Notes under the pieces: generated by a model | Seen by the model: only the letters and a program-made list of their open reading frames with translations | What the model was told of the DNA's origin: nothing | Database searches by the model: none | Assembly (NCBI GenBank): GCA_024403235.1 | Contig: JAKSSF010000009.1 | Span: 1-64,000 of the forward strand | Reading direction: 5' to 3' | Length of the DNA: 64,000 bases | Source of the DNA: Lachnospiraceae bacterium | Lineage (GTDB): Bacteria; Bacillota; Clostridia; Lachnospirales; Lachnospiraceae | Shown here: positions 53,407 through 62,562 of the stretch, piece after piece | How the letters are laid out: every line of letters starts with the position of its first letter | How positions within the stretch are numbered: the stretch's first letter is position 1 | Made by a program: the position numbers and the translations under genes

Positions 53407-55221
53407 ATGTCAGAAATCAAAAAAAGTAACATTCGAAACTTTTGTATCGTAGCCCATATTGATCATGGAAAATCCACTCTGGCAGACCGTATTATTGAAA
53501 AAACCGGTCTTCTTACCAGCCGTGAAATGCAGGAACAGGTGTTGGATAATATGGAGTTGGAACGGGAAAGAGGAATTACCATTAAAGCCCAGACTGTGCG
53601 TACTGTATATCAGGCGAAAAATGGAGAAGAGTATATTTTGAATCTCATTGATACCCCCGGTCATGTGGATTTTAATTATGAAGTTAGCCGTTCTTTGGCA
53701 GCCTGTGATGGGGCTATTCTTGTGGTAGATGCGGCCCAGGGAATTGAGGCTCAGACTCTAGCCAATGTGTATCTTGCGCTAGATCATGACTTAGATGTAT
53801 TTCCTGTCATTAATAAGATTGATTTGCCTAGTGCCAGACCGGATTGGGTCAAAAATGAAATTGAAGATGTGATTGGTATTGAGGCCATGGATGCGCCTTT
53901 GATCAGTGCAAAAAACGGCATTGGTATTGAGGAAGTTTTAGAGCAGATTGTGGAAAAAATTCCTGCTCCTGAAGGGGACGAGGACGCTCCTTTACAAGCC
54001 TTAATTTTTGATAGTTTATATGATTCCTATAAAGGGGTTATTATCTTTTGCCGTTTGATGAATGGTCGTGTGAAAAAAGGAACTACCATAAAGATGATGG
54101 CTACCGGTGCCACTGCAGATGTAGTAGAAGTGGGATATTTTGGTGCAGGACAGTTTATACCTTGCGACGAATTATCTGCCGGCATGGTAGGGTATATTAC
54201 AGCTTCCATAAAAAATGTAAAGGATACTTCTGTGGGGGATACGGTTACGGATGCCAATAGGCCTTGTGAAAATCCATTGCCGGGCTATAAAAAAGTGAAT
54301 TCCATGGTATTTTGTGGGGTGTATCCTGCAGATGGCGCAAAATATCCGGATTTGAGAGATGCTTTGGAAAAGTTGCAGTTAAATGATGCTTCTTTGCAAT
54401 TTGAACCGGAAACTTCTATCGCTTTGGGCTTCGGGTTCCGTTGTGGCTTTCTAGGTCTTTTGCATTTGGAAATTATCCAGGAGCGATTAGAAAGAGAGTA
54501 CAACCTAGATTTGGTGACTACTGCACCAGGTGTAGTCTATAAGGTACATAAAACCAACGGAGAGGTCATTTCACTTACCAATCCTTCCAATTTGCCGGAT
54601 CCTTCCGAAATCGAATATATGGAAGAACCGGTGGTAACTGCAGAAATCATGGTTACCACAGAGTTTATTGGAGCCATTATGGGACTTTGTCAGGAACGAC
54701 GAGGTCGTCATCTTGGCATGGAATATATCGAAGAAACCCGTGTACTATTGAAGTATGAATTGCCTTTAAATGAGATTATTTATGACTTCTTTGATGCCTT
54801 AAAGTCCAGATCCAGAGGCTATGCTTCCTTTGATTATGATTTGAAGGGCTATGAGCAGTCACAATTAGTGAAGTTAGACATTTTGATTAATAAAGAAGAA
54901 GTAGATGCCTTATCCTTTATTGTGCACAAGGACAGTGCCTATGAACGAGGCAGAAAAATGTGCGAGAAGCTGAAAGAGGAGATTCCAAGACATCTTTTTG
55001 AAATTCCGATTCAGGCGGCAGTGGGTGGAAAAGTCATTGCCAGAGAAACGGTAAAAGCCATGCGTAAGGATGTATTGGCAAAATGCTACGGTGGAGATAT
55101 TAAAAGAAAGAAAAAACTGTTAGAGAAGCAAAAAGAAGGAAAGAAGAGAATGCGTCAGGTAGGCAATGTAGAAATTCCACAGAAAGCCTTTATGAGTGTT
55201 CTCAAACTGGATGATAATTAG
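53407..55221 (+). CDS. lepA: Elongation factor 4 (LepA)
   Basis: This 604-aa GTPase acts on the ribosome, in elongation and/or 30S assembly. The G domain has [13 protein letters not shown] (residue 15 on), [19 protein letters not shown], and NKIDLP. Beta-barrel and EF-G-like domains follow; the LepA-specific C-terminal domain ends in [24 protein letters not shown], given here by its [10 protein letters not shown] core, near residue 560. ATG 53407. hemW follows after eight bases; lepA-hemW is a common neighbour pair in Firmicutes. Confidence 0.97.
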   Translation: MSEIKKSNIRNFCIVAHIDHGKSTLADRIIEKTGLLTSREMQEQVLDNMELERERGITIKAQTVRTVYQAKNGEEYILNLIDTPGHVDFNYEVSRSLAACDGAILVVDAAQGIEAQTLANVYLALDHDLDVFPVINKIDLPSARPDWVKNEIEDVIGIEAMDAPLISAKNGIGIEEVLEQIVEKIPAPEGDEDAPLQALIFDSLYDSYKGVIIFCRLMNGRVKKGTTIKMMATGATADVVEVGYFGAGQFIPCDELSAGMVGYITASIKNVKDTSVGDTVTDANRPCENPLPGYKKVNSMVFCGVYPADGAKYPDLRDALEKLQLNDASLQFEPETSIALGFGFRCGFLGLLHLEIIQERLEREYNLDLVTTAPGVVYKVHKTNGEVISLTNPSNLPDPSEIEYMEEPVVTAEIMVTTEFIGAIMGLCQERRGRHLGMEYIEETRVLLKYELPLNEIIYDFFDALKSRSRGYASFDYDLKGYEQSQLVKLDILINKEEVDALSFIVHKDSAYERGRKMCEKLKEEIPRHLFEIPIQAAVGGKVIARETVKAMRKDVLAKCYGGDIKRKKKLLEKQKEGKKRMRQVGNVEIPQKAFMSVLKLDDN

Positions 55222-55229
55222 AGGTAAAA

Positions 55230-56405
55230 ATGGTAGAACCATTAGGACTTTATTTGCATATTCCTTTTTGTGTGCAAAAGTGCGGATACTGTGATTTCTT
55301 ATCTGCACCGGCTTCAGAAGCGATACAAGAGCAATATGTACAAACTGTAATACGAGAAATAGAAGAAAAAAAAGGTATCTATGGGGATTGGCCTGTAGAT
55401 ACCATTTTTGTAGGGGGAGGTACGCCCACTATTTTAGAACCTGGTCAAATGGAACGGATTATGGATAGTCTGTTTCGTGGTTTCTCAGTGGAACCTGCTG
55501 CAGAGATTACCTGGGAAATGAATCCCGGTACCGTTTCTTTGGAAAAACTGCAGGTTTTGAAGCAGTATGGTGTGAATCGTTTGAGCATAGGCCTCCAATC
55601 AACACATAACGCAGAATTAAAAATCTTGGGCAGAATTCATACCTATGAAGCGTTTTTACAGACATGGGATATGGTGAGAAATCAAGGATTCTCCAATGTA
55701 AATATTGATCTGATGAGTGGATTGCCTTTACAGACCCTACAGTCTTATGAAGAAACCATACATAGAATTTGCCGCCTTTCTCCGGAGCATATTTCAGCCT
55801 ATAGTCTAATCGTGGAAGAAGGAACTCCCTTTGAATCCTTGTATGGAGAAGCGGGAAACCTTAGATATCAGTTACCGGAAGAAGAAATAGAACGAGAAAT
55901 GTATGATTTAACCGGAAAACTGCTATCGCAAGCGGGATTCCATCAGTATGAAATTTCCAATTATGCAAAACTAGAGAAAGAATGCAAACACAACACTCGT
56001 TATTGGAAAAGAAAACCATATCTTGGAATGGGCATTGGGGCTGCTTCATTTATAGAAAATACAAGGTTTTCCAATGAAACTGATTTATCAAGCTATTTGG
56101 AGAATGGAAAACAGGGTATGTTTTCTAAACAGGAAGAAACCAAACTAAGTGTAGAGGAAGAAATAGAAGAAACCATGTTTCTTGGGCTTCGAATGAGAGA
56201 TGGAATATCCATAAAAGGGTTTGAAATTAAATTTGGATATAATATAATGGATGTATATGGAGATGTTATTGAAAAATGGATAGAAAGGAAACGATTGCAG
56301 ATAGATAGAAAAAGTGGTAGAATTTCTCTTACAGAGTCTGGAATTGGGATTAGTAATCAGATTTTTGTAGATTTTTTGGAACCTGGGTTACCGGATAAAG
56401 TTTAA
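55230..56405 (+). CDS. hemW: Radical SAM protein HemW (heme chaperone family)
   Basis: This 391-aa radical SAM protein belongs to the HemW group, which bind heme and are not the oxygen-independent coproporphyrinogen oxidase HemN. The cluster motif is C14-C18-C21 in IPFCVQKCGYCDF. VGGGTPT (near 63) and EMNPGTV follow. CKHNTRYWKRKPYLGMGIG near residue 252 is the HemW marker (HNxxYW). The C-terminal HemN_C domain contains FLGLRMRDGI. AGAGG lies before ATG 55230. No other heme genes are nearby. Confidence 0.9.
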   Translation: MVEPLGLYLHIPFCVQKCGYCDFLSAPASEAIQEQYVQTVIREIEEKKGIYGDWPVDTIFVGGGTPTILEPGQMERIMDSLFRGFSVEPAAEITWEMNPGTVSLEKLQVLKQYGVNRLSIGLQSTHNAELKILGRIHTYEAFLQTWDMVRNQGFSNVNIDLMSGLPLQTLQSYEETIHRICRLSPEHISAYSLIVEEGTPFESLYGEAGNLRYQLPEEEIEREMYDLTGKLLSQAGFHQYEISNYAKLEKECKHNTRYWKRKPYLGMGIGAASFIENTRFSNETDLSSYLENGKQGMFSKQEETKLSVEEEIEETMFLGLRMRDGISIKGFEIKFGYNIMDVYGDVIEKWIERKRLQIDRKSGRISLTESGIGISNQIFVDFLEPGLPDKV

Positions 56406-56412
56406 TTGGAAA

Positions 56413-56442
56413 GGCACTTTCTGAAATGGACCGTCATAGTAT
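56413..56442 (+). promoter_or_regulatory. Probable sigma-E promoter of the sigK-like gene
   Basis: GGCACTTT (56413-56420), exactly 14 bases, then CATAGTAT (56435-56442). This fits the sigma-E consensus well, and the -10 also fits the sigma-K form CATANNNTA. Start expected near 56449. Confidence 0.6.
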
Positions 56443-56468
56443 AAGATAAATGGACTTTGGGGGCTCCT

Positions 56469-57104
56469 TTGAAAACTTTTTTGCAACCCTTGACCAAAGA
56501 GGAAGAGGTGTACTATCTGCAGGTTTTTAAGACGGCAGATGGAGAGAAAAAGGAAAATGCCAAACAGATTTTGATTGAGAGAAACCTTCGGCTGGTAGCT
56601 CACATTGCCAAAAAGTATCAAAGTGCAGAGGTGGATATGGAAGATTTGATTTCCATTGGCACCATAGGATTGATTAAAGCACTTCATTCTTTTGATAATG
56701 AGAAACAGTCAAAATTTGCTACTTATGGAGCAAGATGTATTGAAAACGAAATCTTGATGTATTTACGCAGCAAGAAGAAATGTGCAAAAGAAGTGTCGAT
56801 TTATGAACCCATAGGAACGGATCGAGACGGCAATGCCATTCATTTGTTGGATATACTGGAAAGTAAGCAATTAGATGTAGTGGAAAAAATACATCTGGAA
56901 AAGAATTTAGAGAAACTGAAACAGGTGTTTCCGAAGGTTTTAAATCACCGAGAAAGAGAAATTCTTCTGTTACGTTACGGTTTAACAGGAAAAGAGGAAC
57001 TTACACAAAAGGAAATTGGCAAAATGTATGGTATATCCAGAAGCTATATTTCCAGAATTGAGAAAAAAGCATTGGAGAAACTAAAGGCAGCTTTAGAAAA
57101 CTAG
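56469..57104 (+). CDS. sigK: Sporulation sigma factor, SigK-like
   Basis: The 211-aa sigma-70 family protein has region 2 with NLRLVAHIAKKY, DMEDLISIGTIGLIKAL and FATYGARCIENEILMYLR, a short region 3, and region 4 with LLRYGLTGKEELTQKEIG and GISRSYISRIEKKALEKL. It lacks region 1. Similarity is to sigma-K and sigma-E; the start KTFLQPLTKEEEVYYL fits SigK best. The gene is continuous, not split by a skin element, and has almost no pro-sequence. I place the start at TTG 56469, seven bases after GGGGG; TTG 56457 is an alternative. A sigma-E-like promoter precedes it, as known for sigK. Confidence 0.75.
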   Translation: MKTFLQPLTKEEEVYYLQVFKTADGEKKENAKQILIERNLRLVAHIAKKYQSAEVDMEDLISIGTIGLIKALHSFDNEKQSKFATYGARCIENEILMYLRSKKKCAKEVSIYEPIGTDRDGNAIHLLDILESKQLDVVEKIHLEKNLEKLKQVFPKVLNHREREILLLRYGLTGKEELTQKEIGKMYGISRSYISRIEKKALEKLKAALEN

Positions 57105-57134
57105 AGCGTATGCAGAGAAGAAAGGAAAGAGAAG

Positions 57135-58193
57135 ATGGCAACCCTGAATGATATTTTAACATATGCTTATAAGGTTGGCGCCAGTGATGTACATCTTACT
57201 GTTGGCTTACCACCTAAAATTCGTTTGAATGGTAGCTTGGTTGGGTTAAATGCTGCAGTATTGAAACCGGAAGATATTGAAGAGATGGCTTTCGGGATTA
57301 TTAAAACCAACAAGCAGAAGGAACAGTTTGAAGAGAGGGGTGAATTGGATATGTCCTATACCATCCCTGATATTGCAAGATATCGTGTCAATATCTTTAA
57401 ACAAAGGGGAAGCGTTGCAATGGTTTTGCGTTTGGTATCTACTCAGATTCCTTCTCCGGAAAGCTTGGGCGTGCCCCCTTCCGTAATAGATTTGTATACC
57501 AGAAAGCGTGGACTTGTTTTGGTAACAGGACCAACCGGTAGTGGTAAATCTACTACATTGGCGGCTATTATTGACCGTGTAAACCATAATCGTGATGCCC
57601 ATATCGTTACCTTGGAAGATCCAATTGAATATTTGCATGTTCACGATAAATCTATTGTAAATCAAAGAGAAATCGGATTGGATACACAAAATTATGCCAA
57701 TGCCTTGCGTGCAGCGCTTCGTGAAGATCCGGATGTTATTCTGGTAGGTGAGATGCGTGATTATGAAACTATCAGTGTTGCTATTACCGCGGCAGAAACA
57801 GGACATTTGGTATTATCTACTTTGCATACCATTGGTGCTGCCAGTACAGTAGACCGTGTAATTGACGTATTCCCACCTCATCAGCAGCAACAAATTCGAG
57901 TACAGCTTGCCAATACCCTGGAAGCGGTTATTTCTCAGCAACTTTTACCCTTAGAGGATGGTTCTGGTCGTGTGGCTGCATTCGAAGTATTACATAGTAA
58001 TAATGCTGTAAGAAACCTAATCCGTGAAGGAAAATCCCATCAGATACCGTCCGTTATGCAGACCAATCGTAAAATGGGTATGATTTCCATGGATGACTAT
58101 ATTCAGCAACTTTACTTGAACAATAGAATTACGAGAGATACTGCGATTCAGTTTGCAGTAGATCCTGTTGGCATGGAAGAAAAATTATTCTAG
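57135..58193 (+). CDS. pilT: Type IV pilus retraction ATPase PilT
   Basis: This 352-aa hexameric ATPase pulls pilins out of type IV pili. Walker A GPTGSGKST lies at residues 132-140, the Asp box in VTLEDPIEY, Walker B in ALREDPDVILVGEMRD, and the His box in AAETGHLVLSTLHT. The PilT-specific AIRNLIRE motif appears as AVRNLIREGKSHQ near residue 297, which separates it from the assembly ATPase PilB. AAAGGA precedes ATG 57135. No pilB, pilC or pilin genes are in the window; it lies 30 bases after the sigK-like gene and is followed by a terminator. Confidence 0.93.
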   Translation: MATLNDILTYAYKVGASDVHLTVGLPPKIRLNGSLVGLNAAVLKPEDIEEMAFGIIKTNKQKEQFEERGELDMSYTIPDIARYRVNIFKQRGSVAMVLRLVSTQIPSPESLGVPPSVIDLYTRKRGLVLVTGPTGSGKSTTLAAIIDRVNHNRDAHIVTLEDPIEYLHVHDKSIVNQREIGLDTQNYANALRAALREDPDVILVGEMRDYETISVAITAAETGHLVLSTLHTIGAASTVDRVIDVFPPHQQQQIRVQLANTLEAVISQQLLPLEDGSGRVAAFEVLHSNNAVRNLIREGKSHQIPSVMQTNRKMGMISMDDYIQQLYLNNRITRDTAIQFAVDPVGMEEKLF

Positions 58194-58200
58194 CTTTTCC

Positions 58201-58237
58201 AAACAGCCTTTTTCAGAAATGAGAAAGGCTGTTTTTA
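58201..58237 (+). terminator. Terminator after pilT
   Basis: AAACAGCCTTT (58201-58211) pairs with AAAGGCTGTTT (58224-58234), followed by more Ts. Confidence 0.9.
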
Positions 58238-58258
58238 TGTTAAAAAAGAAAATTATAC

Positions 58259-58287
58259 TTGCAAAATCGTATATGCTTTGCTATTCT
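58259..58287 (+). promoter_or_regulatory. Predicted promoter of comM-dprA
   Basis: TTGCAA (58259-58264), a 17-base spacer and TATTCT (58282-58287), about 125 bases before comM. The rest of this 219-base gap shows no other feature. Confidence 0.45.
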
Positions 58288-58412
58288 TATATCATCTTAA
58301 AGCAGTATTAACTGTTTTCTATTACAAATCTCGTCATTGACGAAAGATTCTTATGGTTTTCGTATTCGATTCCCATGAAAAAATAATTGTATAAGGAGGA
58401 TTATTTATTTTT

Positions 58413-59951
58413 ATGTTTTGTACAATTCATTCTTGCGGTCTTATTGGCATGGATACCTTTCTTGCAAGGGTAGAGGTAGATGCCGGGACCGGTTTGCCTG
58501 CTATTGATATGGTAGGTTTATTGAATAGTGAGGTGAAAGAATCCAAAGAACGGGTAAAAATTGCACTGAAAAACTGTGGATATAGAATTCCATCGCAACG
58601 AATTACGGTAAATATTGCCCCGGCAGATAAAAGAAAGGAAGGAACCGCATTCGATTTGCCAATTGCAATTGGAATTATGCAGTCGTTGGATTTGATTTCT
58701 TCAGATTTAGACCTGACAGATACAATATTTTTAGGAGAATTGGGATTAGATGGAGAAATACGCTCTGTCAAAGGTGTTTTGCCCATTACGAAATATGCCA
58801 GAGATATGGGCTATCGGCGTATTATTTTACCTATAGAAAATGCAGAAGAAGGAGCGGTGATCGAAGGAATCAAGGTAGTTGGCGTAGAAAATCTGCTGGA
58901 AGTGGCGTCATATCTGGAAGAACCTACAGAAAAGGAAGATATTTGTATTGCACCAACCAGAATAGATACTTCCCGGTTGTTTGCTGAGGAAGAACGGCAG
59001 TATGAACATGATTTTGCAAATGTTTATGGACAGGAAACCTTAAAAAGAGCTGCAGTTATAGCGGCTGCAGGTTTTCATCATTTAATGATCAGTGGTACAC
59101 CGGGGGCAGGAAAAACTATGGTGGCAAAGTGTATGCCGTCTATTTTACCACCACTTTCATTGGAAGAAAGTTTAGAGGTCTCTACAATCTATAGTATTTC
59201 CGGATTATTAAAAAAAGAAACCCCATTACTGATTAAAAGACCCTTTTGGAATCCACATCATACCATTTCAACAAGTGCGTTAGCCGGTGGAGGCAGAAAT
59301 GCTCGCCCCGGAATCATTAGTCTAAGTCATAAAGGCATCTTATTTTTAGATGAATTCCCCGAATTTGGAAGAGAAAATATAGAAATCTTGCGTCAGCCCT
59401 TAGAGGATAAACAAATTCAAATCTCCAGGGCACAAAAAACAGTAAATTATCCGGCAGATATTATGTTGGTAGCGGCGATGAATCCCTGTCCTTGTGGCTA
59501 TTATCCGGATCGAAATAAATGTCGTTGTACTCCTATGGATATACAGCGCTACAGAAATCGTATTTCCGGTCCCATTTTGGATCGATTGGATTTATGGGTA
59601 GAAGTAAAAGGCATTCCATTGAAAATGCTTCAACAGGGAAAGAAGGGAGCGTCTTCCAAAGAATTAAGGAAAAAGGTAGAAATTGCAAGAAAAATGCAGG
59701 CAAATCGTTATCAAAATACCTCCATACTATTTAATTCACAGCTAAAGGTAGGGGAAATCGAAACCTATTGTAATTTAGGAACAAAAGAAAAGATCTATAT
59801 GGAACAACTCTATAAAACCCTGGATTTAACAGCAAGATCCTATCATAGGCTATTAAAAGTAGCCAGAACTATAGCGGATTTAGAGCAATCGGAAAGAATA
59901 GAAAAAGAGCATATAAGCGAAGCGGTAATGTTTCGTGGATGGGAGCGTTAA
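58413..59951 (+). CDS. comM: ComM/YifB-family AAA+ ATPase (Mg-chelatase-like)
   Basis: This 512-aa protein belongs to the ComM/YifB family. In naturally competent bacteria ComM is a helicase that aids branch migration during uptake of DNA. The N-terminal ChlI-like domain has IHSCGLIGMDTFLARVEVD and TVNIAPADKRKEGTAFDLP. The AAA+ part has Walker A GTPGAGKTM near residue 230, the RPFWNPHHTIS segment, Walker B LFLDEFPEF, and NPCPCGYYP with a cysteine set. AAGGAGG lies 13 bases before ATG 58413, further than usual. dprA follows with three bases between. Confidence 0.92.
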   Translation: MFCTIHSCGLIGMDTFLARVEVDAGTGLPAIDMVGLLNSEVKESKERVKIALKNCGYRIPSQRITVNIAPADKRKEGTAFDLPIAIGIMQSLDLISSDLDLTDTIFLGELGLDGEIRSVKGVLPITKYARDMGYRRIILPIENAEEGAVIEGIKVVGVENLLEVASYLEEPTEKEDICIAPTRIDTSRLFAEEERQYEHDFANVYGQETLKRAAVIAAAGFHHLMISGTPGAGKTMVAKCMPSILPPLSLEESLEVSTIYSISGLLKKETPLLIKRPFWNPHHTISTSALAGGGRNARPGIISLSHKGILFLDEFPEFGRENIEILRQPLEDKQIQISRAQKTVNYPADIMLVAAMNPCPCGYYPDRNKCRCTPMDIQRYRNRISGPILDRLDLWVEVKGIPLKMLQQGKKGASSKELRKKVEIARKMQANRYQNTSILFNSQLKVGEIETYCNLGTKEKIYMEQLYKTLDLTARSYHRLLKVARTIADLEQSERIEKEHISEAVMFRGWER

Positions 59952-59953
59952 GT

Positions 59954-61084
59954 ATGAATGTAGATAACATAAAAGAGGAATATTTACCCTATTATTATTG
60001 GATGCATACCATTCCGGGAGTTGGAAATAAAAGAATAGCAAAATTCTTAAATATTTGGCAAAATCCAATTGCATTTTATGAAGCGGGAAGCACAGGTTGG
60101 AAAGAAATGCTGTCTGAAAAGTGGGCAGAAGTGATCTTTTCGCATAAAAAGGATTGGAACATAGAAAAAAATTGGGAAAAACTGCAAATAGAGAAGATTG
60201 AAATCATTCCGAAATATCATCATTTGTATCCCAAGCAATTGTTACAGATATATGATCCACCGGAAATATTATATGCAAAAGGAAATCGTATAGAATTATC
60301 CAATCCTTCTGTAGCAATTATAGGAGCGAGACTTTGTTCCCCATACGGCGCATATATGGCAAAAGATTTGGGCAGTGCACTTGCTTTTGCCGGTATTACA
60401 GTGGTTAGTGGTATGGCAAGAGGGGTGGATGGCATTGCACAACAGGCTGCTTTGGATACAGGGGGCTATTCTATCGGTATTTTAGGCTGTGGAGTGAATG
60501 TATGTTACCCTAAAGATAACCAAAAACTATATTACGATTTGATTAATAGAGGATGCTTGCTCTCAGAACTGCCACCAAACACAGTTCCAAAGGCAGGATT
60601 CTTTCCGCTACGAAATCGAATCATCAGTGGCCTGTCTGATGTGGTTGCAGTGATAGAAGCAAGAGAAAAAAGTGGCACTGTAATTACCGTAGATCAGGCT
60701 TTAGAACAAGGCAGAGAAGTCTATGCTTTACCCGGCCGAGTGACCGATGAATTGAGTATGGGATGCAATAAATTGATAAAACAAGGCGCTGGAATTTTAT
60801 TGAATTCGCAAGAATTCTTGCAAGATATTTATGGAATTATAGCCGTAAAAGATAAAAATGAAGGAATTTCAGCAAAAAAAAGTGAAATAGATACTTTTGG
60901 AGAAAAAATTATATCTTGTTTAGATATACAATTATTATCTTTGGATGAAATTTTGGAAAGGCTTCAAAAGATGTCTTTTGGAAGTGAAATTAGCTATTCA
61001 AAATTGATGGAATGTTTACTCCAATTGGTTGCCAAAGGACTGGTGATTGAAGAAGAAAATTATTACAGAAAACGCATGTTATAA
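59954..61084 (+). CDS. dprA: DNA-processing protein DprA
   Basis: DprA loads RecA on incoming single-stranded DNA. This 376-aa protein has an N-terminal helical, HhH-like region (IPGVGNKRIAKFL), then the Rossmann-fold core with VAIIGARLCSPYG, VVSGMARGVDGIAQQAAL, GILGCGVNVCYP and FPLRNRIISGLS. The C-terminal 80 residues look like the winged-helix domain often found. ATG 59954 is two bases after the comM stop with GGGAG at a good distance; the in-frame ATG 59939 overlaps comM. With comM it suggests at least part of a competence or recombination pathway. Confidence 0.93.
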   Translation: MNVDNIKEEYLPYYYWMHTIPGVGNKRIAKFLNIWQNPIAFYEAGSTGWKEMLSEKWAEVIFSHKKDWNIEKNWEKLQIEKIEIIPKYHHLYPKQLLQIYDPPEILYAKGNRIELSNPSVAIIGARLCSPYGAYMAKDLGSALAFAGITVVSGMARGVDGIAQQAALDTGGYSIGILGCGVNVCYPKDNQKLYYDLINRGCLLSELPPNTVPKAGFFPLRNRIISGLSDVVAVIEAREKSGTVITVDQALEQGREVYALPGRVTDELSMGCNKLIKQGAGILLNSQEFLQDIYGIIAVKDKNEGISAKKSEIDTFGEKIISCLDIQLLSLDEILERLQKMSFGSEISYSKLMECLLQLVAKGLVIEEENYYRKRML

Positions 61085-61186
61085 AATAAATATAGGGGGA
61101 TAAAATAGATATTTTTCCTAATGTTTGGTAAAATAAATGAAAACGAGCGTGAAAAACTTCGAAGTTGTTCGGAAAGGACATTAGAT

Positions 61187-61387
61187 ATGGAGAAAAAGTT
61201 TAAAGAATTATATTTGGCAGGTGAAGTTGAGTTTGAAGCTATCGACGATTATAGCTTTGAATGGGGAAATAGTGATACCTTAGAAACATTGCGAGAATAT
61301 TTAGGGTTAAATGCCGAGGAAGAGGATATTTGGATTAGTGAATCTGATGAAGCCTTAAAAGAAATGTTGGATCAGCAAAAAAAATAA
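61187..61387 (+). CDS. Small acidic protein of unknown function
   Basis: This 66-aa protein is strongly acidic: it reads KFKELYLAGEVEFEAIDDY, then WGNSDTLETLREYLGL and ends in a lysine tail. It resembles a small conserved protein of about 67 residues that I have seen in Lachnospiraceae, without known function. ATG 61187 has GGAAAGGA nine bases upstream. The frame is open further to 61121, but that part lacks a ribosome-binding site. It is soluble and could bind a basic partner. Confidence 0.6.
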   Translation: MEKKFKELYLAGEVEFEAIDDYSFEWGNSDTLETLREYLGLNAEEEDIWISESDEALKEMLDQQKK

Positions 61388-61510
61388 GAATCCTAAGAAA
61401 ATCCTAAGATTTGTGCAAGATAAATTTCACATCTTTTTTGTATTCTATCCTTAAATTCCAACTTTCAGAATAGAATGTAATAGGAAGTATAAAAAAGAAA
61501 GAGGTTTTCA

Positions 61511-62539
61511 ATGAAAGATTTCAAAAACAAAGAGATAGTTCTGGGTGCTGTAGTAATAGGAATTTTATCTGTCATAGCGTTATCCTTGATTGTGAAGCGA
61601 GAGCTGGACAGCAAATCTTATAAAACCCAGGTAAAAAGTGCTCCCACAGCAGAGCAGTTCTCTTCCATAGAAACAGTAGAAGATAGTGTCGAAATGGAGG
61701 AAGAAGATAGTGCGGATACAGTTTCTGTAAGAGAGCAGATGTCAGATAGTATTGCAGCAGACACTGTTACTGTGCAGAAAAATAATGCTGCAGCCATTAA
61801 AACGAAAGAAAAGAATGCGAATCAGTTATATCGTATTTTAGGAAGAGATACCTATCAGCCCTACACAATGGTAGAGCGAAAAGAAGAAGATGGTCAAATG
61901 GCAGAGCTATTTTCCTATTGGGATGCGTATAAGTTACAGGCAGTTTCGGATTTGATTCATTTGGATAGAGTGCGTGCCATTTCAGAAGAATTAAAAGGAA
62001 CTTCTCATTATTATTACTTTGGCGGGTTGGATAAACTTGGTAGGCCAAACGGGAAAGGTTTGGCGATTTATCCGGATGATACCTACTATTGTGGAGAGTT
62101 TAAAGATGGTCTTCGTCATGGCGAAGGTATGTGGTTACAAGTAGCATTTTATGAAAAAAACGAAGAAAAATTAAATCTAGGATTAATAGAACATATGTAT
62201 AATGGAGAATGGAGTAAGGATTTGCCAAATGGTGAAGGACAAGAGCATTTTGAGTATGATTACTCCATTTTAAATGAAAAGGGTGATACAATAACAAATG
62301 TTATTGGCACCTTTAAAAATGGTTTGTACCATGGAGATATGTATATTATGACTGCTAATAATAATGGCAACACAACGGACTGGTACGGTACCTGTGAAAA
62401 TGGTTCCTGGGTGCCTATGTCTGAGTTATCTCCTGCAAAAACGTATGCTATTTGGTATGCTGATGGGGATAACGAAAGATACCAATACATTCAGGCTTCT
62501 CAAAATATTATGCAGGGTGTATTGGGGATGAAGCGATAA
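61511..62539 (+). CDS. Membrane-anchored MORN-repeat protein
   Basis: This 342-aa protein has one N-terminal membrane helix (IVLGAVVIGILSVIALSLIV in shorter form, residues about 8-27), an acidic, threonine/serine-rich linker to about 110, and a C-terminal domain with MORN-type repeats: GRPNGKGLAIYPDDTYYCGEFKDG, LRHGEGMW, YNGEWSKDLPNGEGQEHFE and GTFKNGLYHGD. The repeats fold into beta hairpins that bind lipids or proteins in eukaryotes; in bacteria their role is largely unknown. The domain lies outside the cell. GAAAGAGG precedes ATG 61511. It may be cotranscribed with the next gene, 23 bases away. Confidence 0.8.
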   Translation: MKDFKNKEIVLGAVVIGILSVIALSLIVKRELDSKSYKTQVKSAPTAEQFSSIETVEDSVEMEEEDSADTVSVREQMSDSIAADTVTVQKNNAAAIKTKEKNANQLYRILGRDTYQPYTMVERKEEDGQMAELFSYWDAYKLQAVSDLIHLDRVRAISEELKGTSHYYYFGGLDKLGRPNGKGLAIYPDDTYYCGEFKDGLRHGEGMWLQVAFYEKNEEKLNLGLIEHMYNGEWSKDLPNGEGQEHFEYDYSILNEKGDTITNVIGTFKNGLYHGDMYIMTANNNGNTTDWYGTCENGSWVPMSELSPAKTYAIWYADGDNERYQYIQASQNIMQGVLGMKR

Positions 62540-62562
62540 AAAATTCTAGGAGAGATAGAAAC

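Noticed and set aside
55230-56405. hemN (coproporphyrinogen dehydrogenase)
   Set aside because: The HNxxYW segment is typical of HemW, the heme-binding group, not HemN.
57246-57806. Minus-strand ORF of 186 codons inside pilT
   Set aside because: It lies wholly against conserved PilT motifs and has no features of its own.
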